64,000 nucleotides of DNA, taken from contig CM049312.1 of assembly GCA_026874595.1 (NCBI GenBank), forward strand, positions 28,329,956 to 28,393,955, read 5' to 3'. The DNA is from Sipunculus nudus (lineage: Eukaryota > Annelida > Sipuncula > Golfingiida > Sipunculidae). The notes under the pieces are model-generated. The model did not search any database. It worked only from the letters and a program-made list of their open reading frames with translations, and was not told the origin of the DNA. Numbering within the stretch: the first letter of the stretch is position 1; every line of letters starts with the position of its first letter. Shown here piece after piece: positions 1 to 13,096 of the stretch. The position numbers and the translations under genes are program-made.

Positions 1-437
1 GCGCCTGCAAATATATTGACACACTATCAATACATACAAATGCAATCCTGCATGCTCACATAGTAGCCTATTTATGCTATAAAACAGATGTTTCACTATT
101 TTTTTTTTTTATATAGAATGCTGTTATGGTACCCCTCCACATGTATTGTGTTTCCAGTATATCTAGAGCGATTTTTATAGTTGATAATATGCAAACAAAT
201 ATATGCTTCCTCTGAAGAATTTCTGAAAACCTTATTAAAACTTGTTGAAAAAATCACCATTGTCTACAACCAAGTAATATGTAATTATCCTGTCTCTCAT
301 CAATACCAACGAACTACAAAGGCATTACTTACATATTATTTTCATCAAGCTGCATGATACAGTTTTTGTATATTGCCTGCAAATGGGAATATATGCTGTT
401 TAACCTTATATTTCGTTTGTGCTCTCTGAATCAGGGG

Positions 438-484
<47 letters not shown>

Positions 485-508
485 TATATATATATGAATA
501 TATATATA

Positions 509-559
<51 letters not shown>

Positions 560-895
560 CAGTGTCACTACGAGCGGTGGTTCCAGATCTTATGTTTGTG
601 ACTATGCTATATCTGTATCCATACTAATGGTTGACGAACTTCACCGAAAATGTCGCTGCACTTGTATGTCGGAAACGGTGTGAGGGACTCAGGTAGAAGG
701 GGGTAATCAAAACAGTAGTTGAGCATAGTAGTAGTTACATATCATGTAATGGCTAATAGGGCATCAAAGTAAAGATTTTATACGTAACGTAGTCAGCTTG
801 ATAACTATTCCAAAGCGAGAGCTAACGATATTGTGATGCCTCATTATACCTGACTTACCAGTTATCAGCACGACTTTGTTTTTCAGAAACTCCAT
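1..895 (-). CDS. SDR-family oxidoreductase, 5' part only (gene 0)
   Basis: Minus-strand exon 1 lies at 859-895. It reads [12 protein letters not shown] plus the first base of a Gly codon, followed by a GTAAGT donor. Exon 1 of genes 1 and 2 has the same 37-nt length and ends in the same phase. Bases 1-4 (GCGC on the minus strand, preceded by a CAG acceptor at 5-7) match the first bases of exon 2 of gene 2, so the window opens four bases into exon 2 and intron 1 is about 0.85 kb. Intron 1 and the 5' flank align with those of gene 2 (39701-42380). In the family this exon carries beta strand 1 and the start of the TGxxxGxG dinucleotide-binding loop. The rest of the gene is off the left edge, so whether it is functional cannot be judged. 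Confidence 0.8.
438..559. repeat. (TA)n microsatellite in intron 1 of gene 0
   Basis: Almost pure TA dinucleotides with short GAATATA interruptions. Nothing comparable is present in the homologous part of gene 2 intron 1. Confidence 0.9.
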
Positions 896-970
896 GTTTT
901 CAGCGGCCTGCCTGTAAGATCACAAGGTTGTACCACAGTGACTGTTTTTTTTTGTGAGCACACCCTGCCG

Positions 971-996
971 GGCTCCTCCGCTATGTTATCAGATAG
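971..996 (-). promoter_or_regulatory. Conserved 5'-flank block of gene 0 (putative promoter element)
   Basis: A 26-bp block (plus-strand core GGCTCCTCCGCTA, then GTTATCAGATAG) starts about 76 bp upstream of the gene 0 ATG. It is repeated with one mismatch at 42241-42266, about 80 bp upstream of the gene 2 ATG. It includes a GATA-type motif (CTATCTGATAAC on the gene's strand). Spacing and conservation fit a core promoter or 5'UTR element retained after duplication; no function is shown by the sequence itself. Confidence 0.45.
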
Positions 997-2772
997 GGGA
1001 AAAAAACGACGCACCCTGGCTAAAGTACACCTACGTTGAAGTAGCTGGTTATACTTGATCAGCTATACAAGGTGCAGTAACTTTCATGTACTTCGACAGG
1101 TGGCGCCTTGATTTTCGAGCCCATTTATGTATGTCTGTATATGTATATATGTATGTATGTATCAATATATATACAGAGAGAAAGAGGGGGAGAGAGAAAA
1201 GAAGAAGAGAGAGAAAGAGAAAATAACACAGTGCATTTTTATGAAGCTCCAAATAAGTGTAAACCAATTATCTCACAGAGTTATTTTTCGCAAAATCCAC
1301 GCATATTTAATTTATTTAGAGGACACAAGTCATGCGGCATGTTATGTACTATTTGCCTAGCTCTTGCTCAGAGCTGTTGCAGACATAGGTACAAATCATA
1401 AATTTATAAACTAGAACATACGTTGAGTTATACGTCATATAAGAAATCGGTAGTAAGTGTATGAACTGTCCTTAAACTTGGTAGGGACATATAGGGTGGA
1501 TACCCCCTTCCGCTGTGCAATAATGAGACAATTTTCTCCTTTAAACATTTCCCATGTTTCTTTTTTTCTTTTATGACTTAGACATTATATCAAGCATGTC
1601 AACGTTTGAACCCAGCAAAGTAAACTGGTTTGACTTCATTTGAAAAGAAAATCCATTATTTACACACACACACACACACACATACATATATCCTTGTCCC
1701 CATGTTCAATTTAAAGATAATCGACCGAGTTTTGTCACTTTTGTGGATACAGGTAAAAAACATAATTAGGCTAATATTTCTCATTTCATATTACATTACT
1801 AAACTATTACAACAGCTGTCAATTTCAAAACTGCCCATTCAAGCCGCAATGATACATGCAAAGTTTATTTATTCAATACCACATTAATGAGATTAAATTG
1901 ATATATTTGTTCGAGGTATAGCCACACCTACAACAGTATTCTGGCATATCGAAGATGAACGATAGGTCGCTTGCTTTTTGTTTCCACTAGAGATCGTGTA
2001 ATTCTTTCATTACAACAAAACTGCAATAGCATTTGAAATCACGCAGTCCTTTTCGTAGACAAATTGTGACAAATTTTAAGTCAACACACGCATAAGAATC
2101 GGCGGATCATTGGGGTCGGCGGAGACAAGTAATCGTTGTGCTGATTACACCCGTACAGACACAGGGCTAAGCTAAGATACCAACCAGAGAGAGGTGTTGC
2201 GGGTTTGTAACTTTTCGCTGGATGCACAATGCGACAACACGCACTGATTGGTTTGATTGGAATTCTTATCTTTGCGATAGCCCTAGTATTGAAACAAGGA
2301 CAATCTTGCTATACACAGTATCGGTTACAACGAAGGAGATTTAGAACTAGTGCAGGCTATAACCGCTGCGTGCGGAATGTAGCCAACTAGTAGGTCGCAA
2401 GGTACCGAGTATCGAGGTCGCAAAGCATCCCCCTCCCCCCCCCCCCCTCCCTCCAAGTCGGGGATGTCGAGGAGAGGGTAGCAGATTTATCTTTTAATTG
2501 AGCACAATCATTTTAAGAATAATCAAAATGATTACCGACCAGCCGAGCTTGCTGTGCTGTGGCTTGTGTATGACACACCGATGCTCGTTATATTAAGTGG
2601 TTGCCTTGACATTAATATGTTCTGTGTCGAGTCAAGTTCAAGGACGTCTACTTGTGAGGTAGTTCACAGCTTGCGAAACACATTATATCATTTAAACTAA
2701 TCTGGTTGTTTAATTATCTCCGGCCCATCGAAAACAAGACGGCCTGCTCGTGCAAGCGGACCACCTGCTACT
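997..2772. other. Intergenic region between divergent SDR genes 0 and 1
   Basis: About 1.9 kb separates the ATG of gene 0 (minus strand) from the ATG of gene 1 (plus strand), so the two are head to head. It contains a short (AC)n run near 1662-1681 and a C-rich tract near 2428-2450. Both promoters must lie here. I see no convincing open reading frame. Confidence 0.6.
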
Positions 2773-5700
2773 ATGTCGTCCTTAAAAGACAAAGTGGTTT
2801 TGGTCACAGGTACGTAAGTCTATTTACAAACCGTTTAATGGGGAAGCTGCGGTAGGATCTGCCACCAGTTCATGCAGTACAGCAAGTCTAGCATCACTCA
2901 ACCCTTTACAAGCAGGGAGCTCTGCTTATAAACATCACCATGTGCTGTGTCATATATAGGGCTAGGGCTATGCTGCAAAATGTAGTGTGCATTGGTGAAT
3001 TAAACTTGCTAATTATTAAACCTAATTAAAGAAACTTATCTACAGACATTTTCAGATAGACAGGATTCATGTTTGTCTTTGTATTCTTAAGGTTCAGGAG
3101 TATTATCCAGAACTTGTCAACTGACTGGTAGCAGGTTTAACTGCCTAGTGACAATGAGTTTTGCCTGTTCTTAGCTGCATTGTCCGACTGTTTTTCATGC
3201 AAAGTTACTCAATAATTGCTTCAGGTTCTTTGGTTATAATTTTTAATTGTTTTGTTATAACTTTTGTTAAATGCCATTACTTTGATCTCAACTTTTAATA
3301 GTAAAATTTTTATATAAATTTCTCAGCAGGCATTATAATTCAGACTTTAAATTAATATAAATTGATTATATATTATATAGAATAAATAGCAGTAATATAT
3401 TTCAATCAATGGAGATTTTTTTCCATGGTATAATTATCTATATTTTGGTGGGTGAAATCCGAGAAAACCCGATATCCAAAATGGCCGCCATCGGTAATTT
3501 TCATGGTTATTTTACAATGGTTTCAGTTTATGAATTAAATGGTTTTGGAAGTTGAGGAATTCATAATTTGATGTCAAATTTGTTATTTGAACTATATTGG
3601 CCTTAAAATCTAAGATTGCCGACGATTTTTTGTCTAAAAAAAATTATTTTCTCTCTAACCTGTCATCCGACATCCATATTGAGCTCTGTTGATCCGAAAA
3701 TCGATCGATGTGGTTTCTCGGAATTATAATTAGAGAATATTTTGAGGATGTCTCTCTCAAAATAAGGGCTGAATCCACTGGATCACGAAATCAAAGATGG
3801 TCGCTGTCCTCAAACATTGAAAATTACGTTATCAAAGGGTTGTTTGCAACACTGCAGTTTGTGAATTCTTTGGCTTCGGCTTTCTGGGGGTCAAGAAAAT
3901 CACATTTCATATTTTAATTTTTATTTAATATAAATAATTAAATGATTTTTTTAAATAATATTATTTGAATTGTTTTTGATTTATGATTAAGATATTTCAG
4001 AAAGTTATTATCTTTTAATATGTCTTTTAATATTTCAGCCTGCACAAAAGGTTACACTGGTCCATTAGTTTTCCTATTGGTTTTGTGTTCTATAAATATT
4101 AACTTGAAATTGAGTGGGGATGTACGCCGCAAATGAAACAGCTTCGATTATTGGCATAGTAATGCGAGTGCTTTTTTATTGCGCATCCAATATTAGCGGT
4201 TTTTCCAGTTTCCTTCACTTGGAGAGACTAATGAATGCCACGATCTGAGTCATGGGGACTATAGCATACATCAGTTATGATAACTACCGGTATGTATACA
4301 ATCCGCGTAAAATAATAAGTTTTATTGTAGTTGTTTTTAGCTCAGCTGACTGAAAGTCAGTATCTGAATAACAACTGCATTGATCACCATGATTCTTTGC
4401 ATGAATATTGATCATGGTATGTTCCATCACTTCCTACAGACTGGTGGCGCCACCTGTATTTTTTTTCAAATTTTTCGAATTTTTTTCACTTTTTTTCAGA
4501 TCTGCAATGAAACTGTCATCTGTTAACAGGGCACAAATCTTAACCGCTGGACCTGGAATCTTCAAACTTAATATCCTGGGAGGTCCATGAGAAATCTCCT
4601 TGAAAACCTGAAATTAGGTCTCTGTTACCCATATTCTTTGAGCTATGGTGCTCCAAAATACCCCCCAGAATAATGCAAAATTTGATACAAAAGCTCAAGT
4701 ATCTGAATAACTACTACATTCATAACCATGATTCTTTACATGAATATTGATCATGGGATGTTCCATCACTTCTTGCAGACTGCTGGCGCCGCCTGTATTT
4801 TTTCCAATTTTACGAATTTTTTTCTCTTTTTTCAGACCTGCAATGAAACTGTCATCTGTTAACAGGGCACAAATCGTAACCACTGGATCTGGAATCTTCA
4901 AACGTAACATCCAGGGAGGCCAATGAAAAATCTCCTTGAAAACCTGAAATTAGGTCTCTGTTACCCATATACTTGGAGCTATGGGGCTCCGAAGTACCCC
5001 CCAGAATAATGCAAAATTTGATACAAAAGCTCAAGTATCTGAATAACTACTGCATTGATCACCATGATTCTTTGCATGAATATTGATAATGGGATGTTCC
5101 ATCACTTTCTGTAGACTGGTGGTGCCACCTATATTTTATTCCAATTTTTACGATTTTTTTTTTCTTTTTTTCAGACCTGCAATGAAACTGTCATCTGTTA
5201 ACAGGGCACAAATCTTAACCACTGGACCTGGAATCTTCAAACTTAAAATCCAGGGAGGTCCATGATAAAAATCTCCTCGAAAACCTGAAATAAGGTCTAG
5301 GTTACCCATATCCTTTGAGCTATGGTGCTCTAAAGTACCCCCCAGAATAATGCAAAATTTGATACAAAAGCTCAAGTATCTGAATAACTACTGCATTCAT
5401 CACCATGATTCTTTACATGAATATTGATCATGGGATGTTCCATCACTTCCTGCAGACTGGTGGCGCCACCTGTATTTTTTCCCCAATTTTTTTCGATTTT
5501 TTTTTTCTCTTTTTTTTCAGATCTGCAATGAAACTGTCATCTGTTAACAGGGCACAAATCTTAACCACTGGACCTGGAATCTTCAAACTAAAAATCCAGG
5601 GAGGTCCATGATAAATCTCCTCGAAAACCTGAAATAAGGTCTATGTTACCCATATCCTTTGAGCTATGGCGCTCCAAAATACCCCCCAGAATAATGCAAA

Positions 5701-6983
5701 ATTTGATACAAAAGCTCAATTATCTGAATAACTACTACATTCATCACCATGATTATTTACATGAATATTGATCATGGGATGTTCCATCACTTCTTGCAGA
5801 CTGCTGGCGCCGCCTGTATTTTTCCAATTTAACGAATTTTTTTCTCTTTTTTCAGACCTGCAATGAAACTGTCATCTGTTAACAGGGCACAAATCGTAAC
5901 CACTGGATCTGGAATCTTCAAACGTAACATCCAGGGAGGCCAATGAAAAATCTCCTTGAAAACCTGAAATTTGGTCTCTGTTACCCATATCCTTGGAGCT
6001 ATGGGGCTCCGAAGTACCCCCCAGAATAATGCAAAATTTGTTACAAAAGCTCAAGTATCTTAATAACTACTGCATTGATCACCATGATTCTTTGCATGAA
6101 TATTGATCATGGGATGTTCCATCACTTTCTGTAGACTGGTGGTGCCACCTATATTTTTTTTTCAAATTTTTCGAATTTTTTTCACTTTTTTTCAGATCTG
6201 CAATGAAACTGTCATCTGTTAACAGGGCACAAATCTTAACCGCTGGACCTGGAATCTTCAAACTTAATATCCTGGGAAGTCCATGAGAAATCTCCTTGAA
6301 AACCTGAAATTAGGTCTCTGTTACCCATATCCTTTGAGCTATGGTGCTCCAAAATACCCCCCAGAATAATGCAAAATTTGATACAAAAGCTCAAGTATCC
6401 GAATAACTACTACATTCATTACAGTGGGGTGTTTCTCCGTTAATGTTTCCTGTATTGGAATATTGATGTGAAAATTAGCCGTAGGCTGTCTTGGTGGGAA
6501 CCAAAAGAGCCGGATATTTCCGAAATGTTATAGAGTCTAGTCCACGGAATAAATGTCAGGTGAAAGCCTCAGTCCAGTCCGATCAAATCAAGTACCAACT
6601 CCCGGTCCTTAATTTTAGGTTCCTACTCTTTGAAACACCGTGTAAACGTCAGACTCCGAGTGTGATTATTATGTGAGGATTATTAGTAAGGTTAGTTTAA
6701 ATTAATGGAAGACCGTCAGGAAGGATCCAGAAAAAAATAAATCAACTGAATACAAAATATATTATGGACACAAAACTGAATGTAATGTAAAGCTCTTATG
6801 CATCTAATCCAAACTTGTCTTTTATCACATCGTGACATTTATAAGAGGTCATATATGAACCAGTTATAAGAAACAATTGATCTTATCAATATGATCATAT
6901 GTTAGCCTTGCGCTAAAGCCTCCAAGAGAAGAAACAGAGATATTTCAGGAAGCATTATTAATATGTGGCCCTGCCTATATATA

Positions 6984-7044
<61 letters not shown>

Positions 7045-8795
7045 TGCCATTCCAATTGCATATCCGTCGAAAAATCCATCTATCTAATTACTGGTTCTTA
7101 CGGCAATTCTTAGTCTGCAAGTGTCAGAGAGCTACATATTTTGCAATACCCTGACCTCAACTAATACCATTTTTTTCATTTTAGCTGTTTACTATATTCA
7201 CTTATATTCAGTAAATGCTACATAGAAACAATATATTTTGCCTTCATACCCCATTGTAGTGGCAAACTTCCATTGTACAAAGGTTACTTTTACCTTATTT
7301 CTTTGTATACAAATTAATTTTATATATTTGAAATATTTTTTTTTATCAGAACTCACATGGGCACCATTACCACATACGACACCGCTCTTTCAAAATCTCC
7401 GTTGTTCTTCATTTGATTGAGATAATGATACATGTACTAATTTTATTCAGCGAAGGTGGAGAAATACTTTTTTTATTGTTTGAATGAAATATCCAATAAT
7501 TTGGATAAAATATGTATTAACTTTCCTCAGATTTGTATAAATAGGCATTTAAATACAGTCGGACCTCCTTTAGTTGGCACCTCTATAAAGTGGGCACTTT
7601 TGGTCAGTCCCTTTTTTCTTCTTTTTATTTTGTTTTGCTAATGTGGGCACCTCTATATTCTGTAGAGTGGGCACTTTTTTCCGAGCTAATGTGAGCATTT
7701 CATCGATTTTCCCAGTTGAAGAGTCTTCCTATTTTAACTGTAGGAGCTTTATTTGTTGTCAATGTTTAATTATTATATTTATATATTATCAAATATTTTT
7801 ATTTCAACTATTAGTTATAATGATCAAACAGATGTACAAAGGCCTGAGGTGTATTATTGTCTTATTGCATAATCATAATAATAGCCCTCTTGGCTCAAGG
7901 CTAGGCATGTATTGGTTATAGCCCAATGAAATGTTATGCAAACCATAAGGTTTACGAGGCTTGTGTCACGGCTAAACGAATCGCCAGCCATGATTGACAC
8001 AAGCCGAGCAAATCTCATGGCTTGCTTTACATTTCGTTGGGCTATAACTGATTTGTCCAACATGCTCCGCGTCCTTAGTCGAAGGTCACGCGTGTCATTT
8101 TTTTTTTTGGCAGCGCACCAGTTCTTTGCCATATTTTGAAAGTCGCTATGCAACTTCACTTGCATGGTCACTTTTCATGTCTCTGTGATGCAAGCAGATT
8201 TGAACGTACAGTTAAAACAAAGGAAAATACGCCGCATGTGGGACAAGGGATACATGCATACAAATTAGACCACTTTGATGTGCCTGATCGGTATAGTCAG
8301 ATCTCAGCCCAGACTGGCTGTTCCTGTGATGTTAAGGCCAGCAGTGAATGCACCACTCAGTTGCTATTCATACTGGACTGATAAGTACATTTTGATCTTC
8401 CAGTCACTATCTATGGAATTGTTTTTGTCAGTGAAGCAAAGAAACTTCTGTAGTTAATATCCATCAGTGGATAACCTGCTCATTCACCCAATTATTAGGT
8501 ACTCTGAGATAAGGTAATAGGGTAAGGTGCCCCTGTCTCATTGCAATGTTTAATTCGCTGATGCACTTAATGGATAACATCAAACATCGGTCATTCGCAT
8601 GCATTTTATGTAGTATTCACTGTTCCTGTCAACCTCAAAATAGAATAAAATATTGACGTGTACCTGTTCACAGATTCTGAGAGTGGCTTGTTTTTCAGAA
8701 GATTATGGTATGTTTAAAAAAGTCGAATAACAGGATCAATGCTTGTAGATTAAGTCCATCGATATACTAGTATGTTATAATAAAAACACTCACAT

Positions 8796-8829
<34 letters not shown>

Positions 8830-11800
8830 TAATAATTATAAAATTTTACTTATTAACCTTTATGTTTAAAAAACAGGAAGAATTTCCATCCATCAAGTTA
8901 ATGAAGTATCGGTACCCTTAAAGTGGCGCAACTCTAGCAATATTTCAAAGTAGGTGGCAGCACTGAATCTGGAAGCTGTAACCTCCAAAGTGGCACCTCT
9001 ATAAAGTGGGCAGTTTAGCCTAGTTCAAAGAGTGCCCAAAGTATAGAGGATCGACTGTACACTTAAATGAATCGGAAGAAAATATACACATTAAACTTCA
9101 AACTGGCCTTGGGCCTCAAAAATCTGCGGCCATCTTGGATTATAGGGGTAAAACTAGAGCGGAGCCTCCATTATTGATTTCAGGCTTTCTAGGGTCCACT
9201 CTCAGTTCTCAGAGAGAAACCCTGGCCAAATTGTCAAATTAACATTTTGAAATTCCAAATCGATTGAGCCACGAATCAACTGAGCTCATGATGGATCTTT
9301 TAGCTAAAAATCGTCGGCTATCTTAGGTTTTAGGTCAATATAGGTCAGATCACAAATTTGACATCAAATATGAATTTCCCGACCCTCTAAACCCTTTAAT
9401 CCTTAGATTGAACAATACTGCGGGCCAACCTATTAAAATAATAATAAAATGGCGGATGGCGGTCTTTTGGATTTCGGGCTCTCACAGATTCCCCCAAAAC
9501 TTTTACGAGGGACACTCTCGCTATTTTTTTTTTCTACATCCAAAGAAGACCAATCCACTGAGAACCGAACCTTAGTGTTCCACGGTCACGGAATTGCTGT
9601 AGATGATCCATCTATCCTAGTAAACCCCAATCCTTCTGATTAGCCTAGTCCTAAGAATTTGTCTGGCATGTGCCCCCTCCCCCTTATGACAGACTTTTGT
9701 CTGAGTGGTCAGCATGCTATGTTTGTGCAAACAGTCCTGTTAGGTGGAATGCAGGTTCCCTGTCACAGATAGTTTTGTCTCAGCGTGGTCAGCATACTGT
9801 ACAGGCAGGCCCAATAAGCTCAACACAGCAGTGAAAAAAAGTGAGTACTCTACACAAACTAGAATTCCGGTAGTCGACTAACGGCTTCGTGTATCTGCCG
9901 AAACCAGAGGTGTACGGATAAAGTGAGGCATGGGTAAATTGGTAAGAGGAAACGGAGTGAGATGTGTTGCATATAAGCATGGACAAAAAATGCCACGTAA
10001 AAATGATTCTAGGTGGCGACACCTGTCATTTGAATGAAAAAGAGATCACTAATCATGAGTACAAGATTGAAGTATCCAAGATCTATTGACATGAATCTTT
10101 AAGGACCACTATTGCGAATTACTCCTGAGAAAAAGATATCAATGTATTCTACAAAAACGTGATGGTAGATGCCGCCACCTGTCTGGTCTACCAGAAAATT
10201 TTCCAAGATTGATGGACATGACTAATTTCAGACCTGCACATTGAACCACTTCTGACATATTAGCAATTTTGACCAATAGCAAACCTACGGAGGGACCTCA
10301 CGCGAAAAAGATTGCAGTTGGCGCCACCATTCTTGTTTACAGGATGGAGGTGTCGAGGAACTATGGACTTGCACAATGTCAACCCAATTAATAGAACAAC
10401 CACTAAGACGAACTAATGGCAAATGCAGATATGAACGATACGCAAAAAGGCATTGAAGGTGGCGCCATCTGTCTTGATTAGGGAAAAACAGTAATACAGC
10501 TTAAATGAGACCTCCTTTAAACCCCTCCCACTATGATATTTTATAGAAACACATATAGACAGATCAGAATAGATTTAGATTAATGCATAAATATTCTGTA
10601 TAAACATTCTTAAGATCTGTATCTCCAACTTTGACATGCAATTGCATCTTCAATATTAAAAGGGATGTTCAGTACCTACCAACAGCATATTTAATAGAAA
10701 TATGAAATATTTCCCCACTTTCCGGAGTGTTCATGTTTCTTTTTAGGAGCTAGCTCCGGGATTGGTGAAGAGACCGCCATTCATTTTGCCTCCCTCGGAA
10801 GCTGTGTTGTTCTCAATGGGCGTAACCTGGAACGTCTGCTCAAAGCGGCAGAAAAATGTGAGAATGTGGGGTTGAGCAAAGACAAGGTAATTCAAGAGAT
10901 AAACTAGAAACCTGCATTCTCACGAAAGCAGGCCTCCATCCTGTTGGCGGTCCTTATATCGGGATACTTCAATCCGCAACTCCCGTTTGTTTTTCACTTA
11001 TTGCCACATATTCAAGGGTTTACTGCTGCATATGCTCCCTAACAGGTGTGTGTATCTACTTATTTGGCCCATATTCCCATATTCAATCGGCGTAAGTGAC
11101 TGGTTCTTGATCATGACTTGGAACCACACAAAAAAATCAGGCGGGGGTTTGAGATTTCCGACAATATAGATAAATATTACTTTTATACTTACAACCTAGA
11201 TTCAGTGGGCCATTGTTTTAATTCTGGTTAAAAGTCATACATTTACCTTAAAAAAATTACTTGCCTTAATATCATGGTAAGCTATATTTGATATCATCAT
11301 CTTTTCATATAATCAATATTTTCATTGGTGTAATAAAGTAATCAATGTTCTAAGTTTGAGAGGTGTAGCATCACTAAGGTTGCCTAAATTGTCATCCAGT
11401 TAATAGGTAAAAGATGACCCCTATAAGCTAACATATGTACAAATGAACCACAAAGAAGAACGCATTTAGATAAATCAATATTGGGTTGCTTACAACTTAC
11501 CACGGTTTAATTTAGGGTCTCCACACAAACATCTGCCTGCAATAATGTCTTGACTATGAGTTAGACAAAACCAACAGCTGTGTCAATGAAAAGGGTACAT
11601 TTTTGTTTCGGAGCAGAGCAGAAAATCTGTATTCTGGTTAGGGTGGGACAATATTACATAATATCACCGTGGTGAGCTTCACACTAAACAATTATTAAAG
11701 CAAACGATCCACCTGTCTTTTTGTAGAATATATGGCCCATACATATTAATTTATTGTAGTTAATTCCTGTTAAGAAAAAAAATTATTTCAACTTCTCTGT

Positions 11801-13029
11801 GACGGATGTTTGTGCTTGTTGATGTTAGTAAACATATTATATATTACATTATTGACAAACATGAAACAAAACATGTAACCTGAGGTGGTTTCTTGCAAAT
11901 ATTATGTGCTGAAAATAAACGACCGTTAGTTGAAAACGCCCTTTGCAAAGCTGTCTCTCGTCTGACTTTAACTGCCAGAAGTCCTTGTTAAAATACGTGT
12001 TTTGGCGAATCAGCCTGTGCATGATGAGAATGGCGTTTTCTGGTTACTTTTATGAAAAGTTCGAGAGGAACGTGAAATATCGAAAAGATATGGTCCTTTA
12101 AGCTTTGGCTTTTCGCGAAGTTACCAAGGAGACATCCATGAGTTTTCACTGTTATCCTGATAAAATAATTTGCAAATTTTCAAGATTCTGATTGTACAAG
12201 GCGATGTGTCGGATGAAGACGACGCTCACGGTATTGTGGACAAAACCGTGGAAAAATTTGGAAAGCTCGATGTTTTGGTGAGTAAATTCAGATTAATTTC
12301 AATATCTTCAAGAAATTCAGATAGGACGTTTCCTTTAGAAGAGGTTTTCTTTTTAAACTTGCATACAGATGCACTTCAGGTGCGGTATACGGTTTTAAAG
12401 TGTTTTAGATTATGTATTCAAACAAACAGTGTTAGCCTCCAGTACTGTCGGAGATATTTTAACCTTTGTTCATTAAAGGGATTGAAACAAAATGTGTGCT
12501 AGGGGTAGCCCTTAATCAGCGTACTGAAGTATTTTTGGGAATAGAGGTGAAAGGTTAGCTAAATTATGGAAAGTTGTAACCCTGCCAGGGCTTTAGTATT
12601 AACGCTTGCTACTAGAATACGTGAAATAAAACGTTATTCCATGTAACGATAGACGTAACTCTATGCCAGCTCCTCTTACTAAGTGAGTCGGTCAGAAAGC
12701 CGTAAAGTAGTTAATGATTTGCAGTACCTGCTGTAAGAGTTGAGCTTCTGGAGGAGGTCTTAAAATAGTCGATTATAATTTCCAAAATAAAGGCACATTA
12801 AATAACTCTTTGTACACGTAATTTTTTTAGCGATTCCATGCAGCACAAACATGTATAGGTCTTTGTGTTCTGATTCATCACGAGCAGCAGTATACCACTT
12901 TTCCTAGTATTTATTATAGTGACGATCATCGTCAGTTTATACATTTGTTGTGCATCACATCAAAGACGCATGCACTGGTCTCTCTCTCTCAGTTGATCAA
13001 TTAATCCATTTGAATATATATATATGTGT

Positions 13030-13096
<67 letters not shown>

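Noticed and set aside
4408-6261. A family of 60-90-codon frames on both strands
   Set aside because: They recur with the satellite period and reflect the repeat, not a gene family.
12980-12993. Upstream CT-rich acceptor for gene 1 exon 4
   Set aside because: Using it keeps the frame but reaches a TAA after three codons, and the family alignment starts exactly at the TA-repeat acceptor.
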